DNA of 33,128 bases, from positions 1 to 33,128 of the forward strand of contig JAUIJI010000017.1 in NCBI GenBank assembly GCA_030431435.1, given 5' to 3'. The stretch's first letter is position 1, and every line of letters starts with the position of its first letter. This DNA comes from Alphaproteobacteria bacterium (GTDB taxonomy: Bacteria; Pseudomonadota; Alphaproteobacteria; Sphingomonadales; Sphingomonadaceae). Both the position numbers and the translations under genes were made by a program. The notes under the pieces are model-generated. The model was given only the letters and a program-made list of their open reading frames with translations. It did not search any database and was not told the DNA's origin. Below, piece by piece: positions 1 to 7,162 of the stretch.

Positions 1-642
1 GGTGCGATTCCCGCCGGTCTCGGCGTGATCGAAGGCGGCGAAATTCCGTACAACGAAGCCGCCATGGAACGTCTGGCCGCGCATCAGGAAAACGTGATCT
101 ATCACGATCCGGAAGCAGCCTGCTACCTGCCCGGCATCCCGCGTGCCACCTACATGCCTTACCCGTTCCAAATCATCCAGGGTAACGATGACGATATCCT
201 GATGGTCTATGAATATGCTTCCGCCAACCGCGTGGTGCATATGCAGGAAGTCGGCATCCCGCCGATCGATACCTGGATGGGCACCTCCTATGGCCAGTGG
301 GATGGCGATACGCTTGTCGTCACCACCCTTGCTCTGGGCCCGGGGCTGGTGAAGCTTCCCGCCGGTGAGATGGTGGAAGGTGTGACCTGGCTTGACCGCG
401 CAGGCAATTACCTGACCAACCACGCCACGGTGACCGAACGCTTCACCCTGGCCGAAGGCGGCAACCACATCATGTATTCGGCAACGATTTCCGATCCCAC
501 GATCTACACCCGTGACTGGACGATCAGCATGCCGATCTACCGCCGGATGGAAGACAACGCACAGCTGCTCGAATTCAAGTGCGTGCCCTTTTCTGAAAAT
601 CTGCTCTACGGTGACTTAATCGAGGAGCAAGGTGAGGACTGA
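1..642 (+). CDS. Secreted-type protein of unknown function, DUF6152-partner family (5' truncated)
   Basis: The reading frame is open from the first base of the window, so the N-terminus lies upstream; a GTG at position 25 is probably internal. The visible 213 residues contain the pattern TWMGTSYGQWDGDTLVV, a hydrophobic strand, WLDRAG, VTERF and YTRDWTISMP. I recognise this as a widespread family of uncharacterised proteins in Acidobacteria and Proteobacteria, whose members usually carry a signal peptide and are often next to a DUF6152 gene, as here (next gene 90 bases downstream on the same strand). No catalytic motif is apparent. The family assignment rests on remembered sequence patterns; the function is unknown. 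Confidence 0.75.
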   Translation, partial: GAIPAGLGVIEGGEIPYNEAAMERLAAHQENVIYHDPEAACYLPGIPRATYMPYPFQIIQGNDDDILMVYEYASANRVVHMQEVGIPPIDTWMGTSYGQWDGDTLVVTTLALGPGLVKLPAGEMVEGVTWLDRAGNYLTNHATVTERFTLAEGGNHIMYSATISDPTIYTRDWTISMPIYRRMEDNAQLLEFKCVPFSENLLYGDLIEEQGED

Positions 643-717
643 TAGAAGGACAAAGTCAACGACAGGGTCCGAATCGATACAGTCCGTCATCGATGACCAA
701 TTTGAAGTTCAATACCT

Positions 718-723
718 GAGGAG
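718..723 (+). promoter_or_regulatory. Ribosome binding site for the DUF6152 gene
   Basis: GAGGAG ends nine bases before the ATG at 733 and fifteen before a second in-frame ATG at 739, which favours 733 as the start. Confidence 0.6.
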
Positions 724-732
724 TTACCTGCC

Positions 733-1158
733 ATGCATATGAAGAAGCTCAGCGCTGCCGCGATCGGCGCCGTGCTCGCGGTAACGGGTGTAGGCGCAGC
801 TGCGCACCACTCGTTCGCCACCGAGTTTGACCGCAACAAGCCCGTCCGCCTTGAAGGCAAGGTCGTGATGTTCGAGTGGGTGAACCCCCACTCCTGGATC
901 CACATCGACGTTCAGCGCAACGGCACCACCGAGCGCTGGCGTGTCGAAGGCGGTGCACCTTCCGCGCTGCTGCGTCGCGGCTGGAACAGAAATTCGCTGC
1001 CCGCCGGCACTGACATCATCGTGGACGCCTTCCAGGCCCGCGATGGCGACACCCGCGCATCGGCTGCTGAAATCCGCTTCCCGAACGGTCGCGAGCTCTC
1101 GCTCGGCAACCCGACCACGGAAGCTGTTGCTGCTGCCGCACGCCGCGCCGGCAACTAA
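733..1158 (+). CDS. DUF6152 family secreted protein
   Basis: This is a 141-residue protein with a signal peptide: two lysines near the start, an Ala/Val-rich core and a likely cleavage around GAAA-HH at residues 23-25. The mature part begins HHSFA and contains EGKVVMFEWVNPHSWI and ERWRVEGG, the hallmark strings of DUF6152. Members are small periplasmic or secreted beta proteins with no known activity. It lies directly downstream of the partner family encoded at 1-642 and is probably co-transcribed with it. A strong hairpin terminator follows at 1190-1217, so the pair ends its transcript here. The family call is firm; the role is unknown. Confidence 0.85.
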   Translation: MHMKKLSAAAIGAVLAVTGVGAAAHHSFATEFDRNKPVRLEGKVVMFEWVNPHSWIHIDVQRNGTTERWRVEGGAPSALLRRGWNRNSLPAGTDIIVDAFQARDGDTRASAAEIRFPNGRELSLGNPTTEAVAAAARRAGN

Positions 1159-1164
1159 TCAGTC

Positions 1165-1180
1165 TCCAGCGCAAGCTGGA
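1165..1180 (+). other. Short hairpin with GCAA tetraloop
   Basis: TCCAGC (1165-1170) and GCTGGA (1175-1180) are perfectly complementary around a GCAA loop of the GNRA type. It lies seven bases after the DUF6152 stop codon and ten bases before the terminator stem, so the transcript would end in two stacked hairpins. It could protect the 3' end; that is inference. Confidence 0.5.
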
Positions 1181-1189
1181 TGCTTGGAG

Positions 1190-1217
1190 CGGGGGTCCCA
1201 TCCGGGGCCCCCGTTTT
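1190..1217 (+). terminator. Rho-independent terminator after the DUF6152 gene
   Basis: CGGGGGTCCC (1190-1199) pairs with GGGGCCCCCG (1204-1213), with one G-T pair, across a four-base loop, followed directly by TTTT. This is a very stable GC stem with a short T run and is correctly placed for the gene ending at 1158. Confidence 0.85.
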
Positions 1218-1349
1218 CGTTTGCCCCAGGCGATATGGCGCGCCGGAAATTTTCGGACCGGATCAACAATTTGTCAGGCCTGCGGGCTTGTCAGCGGTGC
1301 CTGGACACAGGCATGATAACATCCGTTACAGTAGGAGAGGATCCGCCAC

Positions 1350-2546
1350 ATGAATTCCCTGCGCCTTGCAGCAAGCACCGCCATCGCCCTTTCGATCACC
1401 GCCGCCGCCCATGCGCAGGAAGGTGTCGCGGCGGGCGAATCCTGCCTGCCGCAGGGCATGTTCGCCCAACCCGATTACATCTCTGTCGAACAGCATGACG
1501 ACAGTCGCGTCACATTCCGCCTGTGCGCTCCCGAAGCGCGTGAAGTGCGGGTGACGAGCAATGACGTCGACTACGCTATCCCCATGGGAATGGCCCCCGG
1601 CACCGAGCGCGGCCTTGCCATGACGATGGATGAAACCGGCCTGTGGAGTGTGACCACTGCCGTCCCTGTGGAGCCCGATACATACCGCTTCAATTTCCAG
1701 GTCGATGGCGCGCGCGTACCCGATCCCATGGCCACCACCTTCAGCCGTGAACGCACCGGTATCAACTCCACCTTCGAAGTGACCGGCCCCGAAGGCGCGT
1801 TCCAGAGCTGGCAAGCCGATGTGCCGCACGGCGTGGTCTCACGTCTTGAATACTGGTCAGCACCGCTTGGCGCCAAGCGCGAAGCCTTTGTCTATACGCC
1901 GCCCGGCTACATGAACGGCAGCGAGAGCTATCCCGTGCTCTACCTGGTGCACGGGGCTGGAGACTCGGCTGACAGCTGGACCAGCGTCGGCCAGGCCAAC
2001 GACATTCTCGACAACCTGCTGGCCGCCGGAGGCGCAAAGGAGATGATCATCGTCATGCCCTTTGGCCATACGCCGCCGCGCGCCGATGCGAACATGCTGG
2101 CCAACACCGACTTCGGGCAGGACCTGCATCAGGCGCTCATTCCGCATGTCGACGCGAATTTCCGCACTATTGCTGATGCCGAGCATCGTGCGATGGCCGG
2201 CCTTTCCATGGGCGGTGCGCATACGATCCGCTTCGGCCTGCCCCGCCCCGACGTGTTCAGCCACATCGGCATCTTCTCGATGGGCCTTGGCATGGGGCCG
2301 GACGACGTGGCGAATTACACAGCCGAGAACGGCGATGCCCTCGCCCGTTCTGCCGAAGAGATGGACCTCGTCTATTACGCCATGGGCGTTGAGGATTTCC
2401 TCTACGGCACCGTCGAACCCACCCGCTCCATGCTGGACGAGGCCGGGATCGAGCATGTCTATAACGAGACCGGCGGCGGCCACACCTGGGTCAACTGGCG
2501 GCGCTACCTCCATGATTTCCTGCCGCGCCTGTTCCGCGAGGACTGA
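1350..2546 (+). CDS. Secreted alpha/beta-hydrolase, CE1 / feruloyl-esterase type
   Basis: The 398-residue product has a signal peptide ending near AHA-QE (residue 22). Residues about 45-145 look like an Ig-like/CBM48-type beta domain (VTFRLCAPEAREVRV, then GLWSVTT and YRFNFQVDG), as seen in front of many CE1 esterases. The hydrolase domain follows from about residue 165: VYTPPGY, YPVLYLVHG, the nucleophile elbow GLSMGG (Ser286), a likely acid Asp349 in GVEDFLY, and His378 in GGGHTW. The catalytic triad is therefore complete. AGGAGAGG at 1333-1340, nine bases upstream, fixes the start. The likely reaction is hydrolysis of carboxylic esters, such as feruloyl or acetyl groups on plant polymers, outside the inner membrane. 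The substrate is not visible from the sequence. Confidence 0.85.
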   Translation: MNSLRLAASTAIALSITAAAHAQEGVAAGESCLPQGMFAQPDYISVEQHDDSRVTFRLCAPEAREVRVTSNDVDYAIPMGMAPGTERGLAMTMDETGLWSVTTAVPVEPDTYRFNFQVDGARVPDPMATTFSRERTGINSTFEVTGPEGAFQSWQADVPHGVVSRLEYWSAPLGAKREAFVYTPPGYMNGSESYPVLYLVHGAGDSADSWTSVGQANDILDNLLAAGGAKEMIIVMPFGHTPPRADANMLANTDFGQDLHQALIPHVDANFRTIADAEHRAMAGLSMGGAHTIRFGLPRPDVFSHIGIFSMGLGMGPDDVANYTAENGDALARSAEEMDLVYYAMGVEDFLYGTVEPTRSMLDEAGIEHVYNETGGGHTWVNWRRYLHDFLPRLFRED

Positions 2547-2549
2547 GCC

Positions 2550-2909
2550 TCAATCGGCTAGGTATCGCTGCAACCGCGGCCTGATTTTCAGGAAGCGGAC
2601 GTAGAGTTTTTCGAGAAGCCACAACAGCGGGCCGAACCTTGCAATGAGGCCCAGGGGCCGCAGCATCGGGATCGCCCGCCACATGGCGGCAAAGGCCGCT
2701 GCGCCGGACAGCAATTGCCCATCCTCGCGCGCATGAAACCGTGCCAGCAAGGCTTCGGGCGAGATGGGGCAATCCTGCGGCGCGGCGTCATGCACATCGA
2801 TGAAGTCGATCGCCCCGCGCTTGTCCAGCCGCCGCATCACCGCGATCTCGCGCTGGCATAAGGGGCAGTTCCCATCGTGCCACACGGTCAGGCGGGATCC
2901 GGTCATCAT
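2550..2909 (-). CDS. DUF393 / DCC-type thiol-disulfide oxidoreductase-like protein
   Basis: This is a 119-residue protein. The DCC-family signature is DGNCPLC at residues 12-18, giving a CxxC pair (Cys15, Cys18) in a thioredoxin-like position, with a further conserved core (IDFIDVHD, ALLARFHA, SGAAAFAAMWRAIP). The fold is thought to be thioredoxin-like, but its substrates are unknown. The ATG lies two bases after the stop of the upstream FAD oxidoreductase gene, with GGTAGG in front of it, so the two are translated from one transcript. It is convergent with the esterase gene, only three bases away. Family members are frequently neighbours of photolyase-type and other light- or stress-induced genes, which fits the LOV regulator upstream; that link is inference. 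Confidence 0.85.
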   Translation of the reverse strand: MMTGSRLTVWHDGNCPLCQREIAVMRRLDKRGAIDFIDVHDAAPQDCPISPEALLARFHAREDGQLLSGAAAFAAMWRAIPMLRPLGLIARFGPLLWLLEKLYVRFLKIRPRLQRYLAD

Positions 2910-2911
2910 AC

Positions 2912-3877
2912 CTACCCTTCGCGAAGCATCGTCCGGGCCAGCTGCCTGCCAGACAGCCAGGCGTCCTCAACGGTAGCGCCTGCCAGCCAGTCTCCACAAG
3001 CGCCCAGCCGCTTCTCCGAATCCCACAAGCATCCCGCATTACCCGCAGACGGAAAGGCAAAGCGCCAGCGATGCGCGGTGGCGAGCAGTGGTTCGGGCAA
3101 GTCGGCGCGCAGCGCCTTGCCGAACTCTTCAAGCAGCATCGGCACCACCGCCTGCGGCTCCAGCTCGAGGTGTTGCCGTGACCATTCGGGGCCTGCCTGC
3201 ACAACCCAGCATTCCGCCGCGTCACGATCAGGCTTGGCGCTGTTACGCGCCGCCCAGGCAATCGCGCCATCGCTGCGATAGCTTTCGGGCGCATCGGAAA
3301 ACTTGTCCGCAAAAGCGCACATCAGCGTCCAGCACGGGCTCGAACTCACGCCCACCGCCTGGCGAGCCATGTCGAAATGAATAGTTCCTAGCAGTGTCGT
3401 CGCCTGCTCGGCAGGTACGGCCACGGCGATACTGTCGAACGTCTGCGGCAAAGCGCCGGCCTCGCTGCACAGCGTGTACGCCGTGCCTTGCTTGTGCATG
3501 CCCACGATGCGCGTGGCGAAGCTGATATCCAGCGCCTGTGCCATATGCTTGAGCGGGGCGTTCATGCCCGGTGTGCCAACCCATGCATCAGGCTTGTCAT
3601 GCGGCCAGCGGGCGACAACACCTGCTCCTTCCCAGGCCTTCATCTGGCGCGCGAATTCCTCATCGCTGACAGAAAAATATTGCGCCCCGTGATCGAAGCG
3701 GAACTCGCGGCCGTCTTGTGCAATCCGACGCGTGGACATTCGCCCGCCCGGCCCGCGCCCCTTGTCGAACAGGGTAACTTCGCAGCCGCGCTCCTTGAGG
3801 TATGTTGCACAGGCCATTCCCGCCATCCCCGCTCCGACGATGCCGATGCGGTGTGGTCGGGAGGAGGGATCCAGCAT
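2912..3877 (-). CDS. Renalase-like FAD-dependent amine-oxidase-family oxidoreductase
   Basis: The product has 321 residues. An N-terminal Rossmann motif is present, IGIVGAGMAG (residues 11-20), then the FAD-contacting segment DKGRGPGGRMSTRR (38-51) and FDHGAQYF (61-68). These strings are diagnostic of the renalase / NAD(P)-binding amine-oxidase group. A C-terminal segment LGACGDWLAGATVEDAWLSG closes the FAD site. There is no export signal, so it should be cytoplasmic. Bacterial renalase relatives oxidise aberrant dihydro-forms of NAD(P)H, but many members of this group have no assigned substrate. It is the first gene of a pair with the DUF393 gene and lies 187 bases downstream of the LOV-HTH gene, with a candidate operator in that gap. 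Confidence 0.82.
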   Translation of the reverse strand: MLDPSSRPHRIGIVGAGMAGMACATYLKERGCEVTLFDKGRGPGGRMSTRRIAQDGREFRFDHGAQYFSVSDEEFARQMKAWEGAGVVARWPHDKPDAWVGTPGMNAPLKHMAQALDISFATRIVGMHKQGTAYTLCSEAGALPQTFDSIAVAVPAEQATTLLGTIHFDMARQAVGVSSSPCWTLMCAFADKFSDAPESYRSDGAIAWAARNSAKPDRDAAECWVVQAGPEWSRQHLELEPQAVVPMLLEEFGKALRADLPEPLLATAHRWRFAFPSAGNAGCLWDSEKRLGACGDWLAGATVEDAWLSGRQLARTMLREG

Positions 3878-4038
3878 ATTGTTTCTTCAGCTTGCGGTGG
3901 CAATCAGGTTTGGGGGCACCGCAGCCGGAAATGGTGGGATGGAGGGAGCGGAACTGGAGGGGGAAGGAATTCCGCTTCAAGACCGGCTGCGATGCATGTC
4001 CTGTCTGGACGACTGCACGCTACAACTAAATATGGACC

Positions 4039-4058
4039 TTAGGGCATGGCCCGAAAGG
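4039..4058 (+). repeat. Copy 1 of a motif flanking the LOV-HTH gene (candidate operator)
   Basis: TTAGGGCATGGCCCGAAAGG lies between the LOV-HTH stop and the FAD oxidoreductase start. The last twelve bases, TGGCCCGAAAGG, recur exactly at 4756-4767 on the other side of the LOV-HTH gene, again preceded by TTAGG (8 bases upstream here, 10 bases in the other copy). The overlapping stretch at 4035-4048, GACCTTAGGGCATG, also resembles my recollection of the EL222 binding sequence used in optogenetic promoters (core like GCCTTTAGTCCATG), with 10 of 14 positions the same. A regulatory role is inference. Confidence 0.45.
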
Positions 4059-4064
4059 AGGGGG

Positions 4065-4736
4065 TCAGATACCCGCTTCCACGGCGATGCGGATCATCTC
4101 CGCCGCGGTCTGCACGCCGAGCTTTTCCATGGCGAGGCCACGGTGCATTTTCACCGTCTTTTCGGACAATTGCAGTTCCCAGGCGATCTGCTTGTTCCTG
4201 AGGCCGCTGGCCACCAGCTTGAGCACTTCGAGCTGTCGCGGTGAAAGCGTGCGAATCTTCTCCGCAGCGCGCGCGCGCTGGGTGACGCTGGGGCCGCCGT
4301 CCTCTTCCTGCAGCTCGATCTGCGAGCCGAAGAAATAGGCGAGTTCGTCGTCATCATCGAAAATCGGCGCGACCACCACCGCGTTGCGGAAAGGCGTGCC
4401 ATCCTTCTTGTAGTTGAGGATTTCGACCATCACCGGACGCCGCTCGGCAACGCCGCTGGTGATCGCCTCGGTCAGCCACGGCTCCGTATCCGGACCTGCC
4501 AGGAAACGGCAATTGCGGCCAAGGATCTCCTGCGTGGAATAGCCGGTCAGGTCGATAAAGGCCTGGTTGCAAGCCACGATCGGGTTGTCGGCCAGGCGCG
4601 GATTACTCACCACCGCCGCAACCGGCGATGCCTTGATCATGTCATCCACCCAAGGGTCTGGTTTTATATCTTCTATGTTGCCCACGAGAGTTAATGTAGC
4701 GACTGGAATTCGCTTTCGCCAGTGCCATGCTGACAC
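4065..4736 (-). CDS. LOV-HTH blue-light-responsive transcription factor, EL222-like
   Basis: The 223-residue protein has an N-terminal LOV/PAS domain (about 30-145) and a C-terminal LuxR-type helix-turn-helix (about 162-223). The LOV flavin signature GRNCRFLAG (74-82) contains the photoadduct cysteine, Cys76. Other EL222 strings are nearly unchanged: [74 protein letters not shown] and IRIAVEAGI. In EL222, blue light forms a cysteine-flavin adduct, releases the HTH and lets it dimerise on DNA to activate transcription; the same is expected here. The start is uncertain: the longest frame begins at GTG 4736 and a second GTG lies at 4685 (Cys76 would become Cys59). Neither has a good ribosome site. 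The later start would leave copy 2 of the flanking motif about 60 bases upstream. Confidence 0.93.
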   Translation of the reverse strand: MSAWHWRKRIPVATLTLVGNIEDIKPDPWVDDMIKASPVAAVVSNPRLADNPIVACNQAFIDLTGYSTQEILGRNCRFLAGPDTEPWLTEAITSGVAERRPVMVEILNYKKDGTPFRNAVVVAPIFDDDDELAYFFGSQIELQEEDGGPSVTQRARAAEKIRTLSPRQLEVLKLVASGLRNKQIAWELQLSEKTVKMHRGLAMEKLGVQTAAEMIRIAVEAGI

Positions 4737-4739
4737 TCA

Positions 4740-4767
4740 CGAAAGTTAGGCTAGCTGGCCCGAAAGG
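4740..4767 (+). repeat. Copy 2 of the LOV-flanking motif, in the LOV-HTH / fadL divergent promoter
   Basis: TTAGG (4746-4750) and TGGCCCGAAAGG (4756-4767) repeat the element found at 4039-4058. In addition CGAAAG occurs twice here, at 4740-4745 and 4761-4766, exactly 21 bases apart, about two helical turns, as expected for two protein subunits binding one face of DNA. It lies in the 121-base region between divergent genes. Function as an autoregulatory operator is inferred. Confidence 0.45.
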
Positions 4768-4857
4768 CTTTCTTCCTTTTTGCCATGCCCTCCCCTACCT
4801 AGCTGCACCTTCAAGGCCCGTCCGGGCAAGTTTGATCACAAAACAGGGTTTCGCTTC

Positions 4858-6129
4858 ATGTCCGCTTCTTCCCGCAAGTTTCTGCGCGCCATTGCTGCAT
4901 CCGGCATTGCGCTGGCTGCACTCACTGCCGTGCCTGCACAGGCCACCGATGGCTATTTCCTCAACGGCGTGGGTGCCAAGGCAAAGGGCATGGGCGGCGT
5001 CGCCATCGGCCTGCCGCAGGATGCGTTGTCCGTCGCCACCAATCCGGCGGCTGCCACCACGATGGACAAGCGCGTGGACTTTGGCGTGGAGATCTTCGTG
5101 CCGGATCGCGGCACCGAAATCAGCGGCAATGGTGCCGGCCTCAACGGCAGCTACAGCGGCAACGGGTCCAATCCCTTCGTGCTTCCCGAATTCGGCTATG
5201 TCCGCAAGGTCGCGGACAATGTCGCGCTGGGCCTGACCATCAATGGCAATGGCGGGATGAACACCGACTACGAGACGAACCCCTTTGCCAGTTTCGGCGC
5301 GTCCGGCCCTGCCGGGGTGGACCTGAAGCAGGTCTTCATCGCGCCCACCGTAGCGGTGGAATTCGCTGAAGGACATTCGGTTGGCCTCTCGCCCATCATC
5401 CTGGTGCAGGGCTTTCGGGCGGAGGGCATCCAGCCTTTCACCGCTGCGTCGGCCGCACCGGCTAACTTCACCAACCAGGGCACAGACTGGGCCTTTGGCG
5501 GCGGCTTCCGTGTCGGCTATCTGGGTGAGCTCGCTCCGGGCGTGAACATTGGCGCCTTCTACCAGTCGCGCATCTGGGCCGATGAGTTCGACAAATATGC
5601 AGGCCTCTTCGCGCAAGGCGGCGGCTTCGACGTGCCGGAAAGCTATGGCGTCGGCATTGGCCTCGAGCCGGTCGAAGGCGTGAAGCTGGGCGTGGATGTG
5701 AAGCGCATCGAATATTCCGAAGTCCAGTCAGTCGGCAATCCGCTTGCCCCGCTGTTTTCCGGCGTACCCTTCGGTTTCGAAGGCGGCCCCGGCTTCGGCT
5801 GGCGCGATGTTACCGTGTTCAAGGTGGGCGGCAGCGTGGATGTGAGCGAGAACCTGACCCTGCGCGCAGGCTATGGCCGCTCGGATAACCCGGTGCCGCA
5901 GTCCGAAACCTTCCTCAACATCCTCGCGCCCGGCGTGGTGCAGGACCACTTCACGCTGGGCGCAACGCTGGGCATCGGCGGCGGCAAGGAGCTGACCGTC
6001 TTCGGCATGCGCGCACCGCGCAACACGGTGGAAGGCTCCGGCTCGATCCCGCTCAACTATGGCGGCGGCGAGGCGGATGTGTTCCTCGCCGAAACCAGCT
6101 TCGGCATGTCCTTCGGCTGGGATTTCTGA
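4858..6129 (+). CDS. OmpP1/FadL-family outer membrane transporter
   Basis: I place the start at ATG 4858, not at the in-frame ATG 4780, because 4858 begins a clean signal peptide (Arg/Lys start, Ala/Leu core, cleavage at AQA-TDGYF) with CAGGGT about nine bases upstream. The mature protein begins with the classic FadL strings: GYFLNGVGAKAKGMGG, ALSVATNPAA and the LPEFGY strand. Aromatic-ended beta strands follow, and the C-terminus SFGWDF is typical of outer membrane beta barrels. Family members move long-chain fatty acids, and in aromatic degraders also toluene-type hydrophobic compounds, across the outer membrane. The gene is divergent from the LOV-HTH gene and shares its promoter region, so light control is possible. 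Confidence 0.9.
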   Translation: MSASSRKFLRAIAASGIALAALTAVPAQATDGYFLNGVGAKAKGMGGVAIGLPQDALSVATNPAAATTMDKRVDFGVEIFVPDRGTEISGNGAGLNGSYSGNGSNPFVLPEFGYVRKVADNVALGLTINGNGGMNTDYETNPFASFGASGPAGVDLKQVFIAPTVAVEFAEGHSVGLSPIILVQGFRAEGIQPFTAASAAPANFTNQGTDWAFGGGFRVGYLGELAPGVNIGAFYQSRIWADEFDKYAGLFAQGGGFDVPESYGVGIGLEPVEGVKLGVDVKRIEYSEVQSVGNPLAPLFSGVPFGFEGGPGFGWRDVTVFKVGGSVDVSENLTLRAGYGRSDNPVPQSETFLNILAPGVVQDHFTLGATLGIGGGKELTVFGMRAPRNTVEGSGSIPLNYGGGEADVFLAETSFGMSFGWDF

Positions 6130-6136
6130 TGGGTGA

Positions 6137-6162
6137 GCCGGGTAGCGATTGCGCCGCCCGGC
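6137..6162. terminator. Weak bidirectional hairpin between convergent genes
   Basis: GCCGGG (6137-6142) pairs with CCCGGC (6157-6162) in the 43-base gap between the convergent fadL-type gene and hydroquinone dioxygenase large-subunit gene. There is no T run, so termination is plausible from position only. Confidence 0.35.
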
Positions 6163-6172
6163 CTCCCCTCCC

Positions 6173-7162
6173 TCAGGCGTAATCGATCGGATAGGGCTTC
6201 AATTCGCCGCTGGCGTAGCGCTTTTCCAGATCCGGCGTGCCGTTCTCCAGCACCATCAGCATGGAGCGCTTGGGCGCAAAGCCTTGGTGGCGGATATCGG
6301 CGGGCATGGCGCAGACATCGCCCGCCTTCATCACGATCCGCCCGCGCGGATTGCCGGTATTCTTGTCGGCAATGTTCCAGTGAATCTCGTCGGTAAGCTG
6401 GATGAACCACTCGTTGCGGTCATTGCCGTGGATCACCGGCAGCATGTGCTCTTCGGAAGTCACACAACAGATATTGGCCCGCGTCACGGCGCTGATCGAC
6501 GGGTTCCACGTCACGTCCGAACGGGCGATGTGATCGAACAGGTTGATCGCGTGGAGCTGGCCTTCGAAGCCCTCCTCGCACTCGATCTCCGGCTCATCAA
6601 ATTCCAGGTCGGCAAAGGCGCGGTTGATTTTCTGGCCTGCAGCCTCGCTGCGGGTGGGCGTATCGCCTTCAAGGCCCAGCATGCGCTCTGCCGCGATGAA
6701 GGCGCGCAGCAGTGGATCGGTCCGCTCCTTGCCCTTGGGGCCGATGGGCGTGCCGGTTTCCAGCGGCGCATTCAGCGGGTCATAGCCTTCGCTGATCCAG
6801 TCCTTGCTGATCGTCTCGAATGCTTCGGACACGGCTTCGGCCTTGAAGGTCTCGAGGAAATCGATCCCGGCCTTCTTGCAGCCATCGTCATAGGAGCCGG
6901 CGAAGATATCGACCGTGCCGTAGTGGTTGGTGGTGCCGAAGATATCGTCGAAGAAAATCCAGCCGTAGAAGAAGCCCCAGCCGATATCGCGCACCATGGC
7001 GCGCAGGAAGCGGTCCACCTCGATGATATGGCTGCCCTTGGGCCAGCTGACATGGGCGAAATATTCATCGCGACGGAAGGTGAAACTGCCCAGCTGGTAG
7101 CTGGAATAGCCGGTCGTCTCGTCCGTGCCGACCTTCTGCACCGTGGCTTCAAGAACGCTCAT
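6173..7162 (-). CDS. hapD: Hydroquinone 1,2-dioxygenase, large (catalytic) subunit, HapD/PnpD/Hqd type
   Basis: The 329-residue protein carries the strings of the two-component Fe(II) hydroquinone dioxygenases: SYQLGSFTFRRDEYFAHVSWP, GWGFFYGW, NRAFAD, a C-terminal cupin with HGNDRNEWF, and MPADIRHQGFAPKRSMLMV. In PnpCD the iron ligands of PnpD are, as I recall, His256, Asn258, Glu262 and His303. Here His245, Asn247, Glu251 and His292 have exactly the same spacing, offset by eleven. The enzyme opens hydroquinone to 4-hydroxymuconic semialdehyde in the cytoplasm, as in 4-hydroxyacetophenone, p-nitrophenol and alkylphenol degradation. Its ATG overlaps the stop of the small-subunit gene (ATGA, 7159-7162), giving coupled translation. 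It is unrelated to the ring-cleaving LinE type. Confidence 0.9.
   Translation of the reverse strand: MSVLEATVQKVGTDETTGYSSYQLGSFTFRRDEYFAHVSWPKGSHIIEVDRFLRAMVRDIGWGFFYGWIFFDDIFGTTNHYGTVDIFAGSYDDGCKKAGIDFLETFKAEAVSEAFETISKDWISEGYDPLNAPLETGTPIGPKGKERTDPLLRAFIAAERMLGLEGDTPTRSEAAGQKINRAFADLEFDEPEIECEEGFEGQLHAINLFDHIARSDVTWNPSISAVTRANICCVTSEEHMLPVIHGNDRNEWFIQLTDEIHWNIADKNTGNPRGRIVMKAGDVCAMPADIRHQGFAPKRSMLMVLENGTPDLEKRYASGELKPYPIDYA

Noticed and set aside
1299-1312. Small dyad GCCTG-GACA-CAGGC upstream of the esterase gene
   Set aside because: Five-base arms are expected by chance in GC-rich DNA and no second copy was noticed.
4780-4857. An upstream ATG extending the FadL-type protein by 26 residues
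   Set aside because: The extension precedes a perfectly normal signal peptide starting at 4858 and would overlap the divergent promoter motif.
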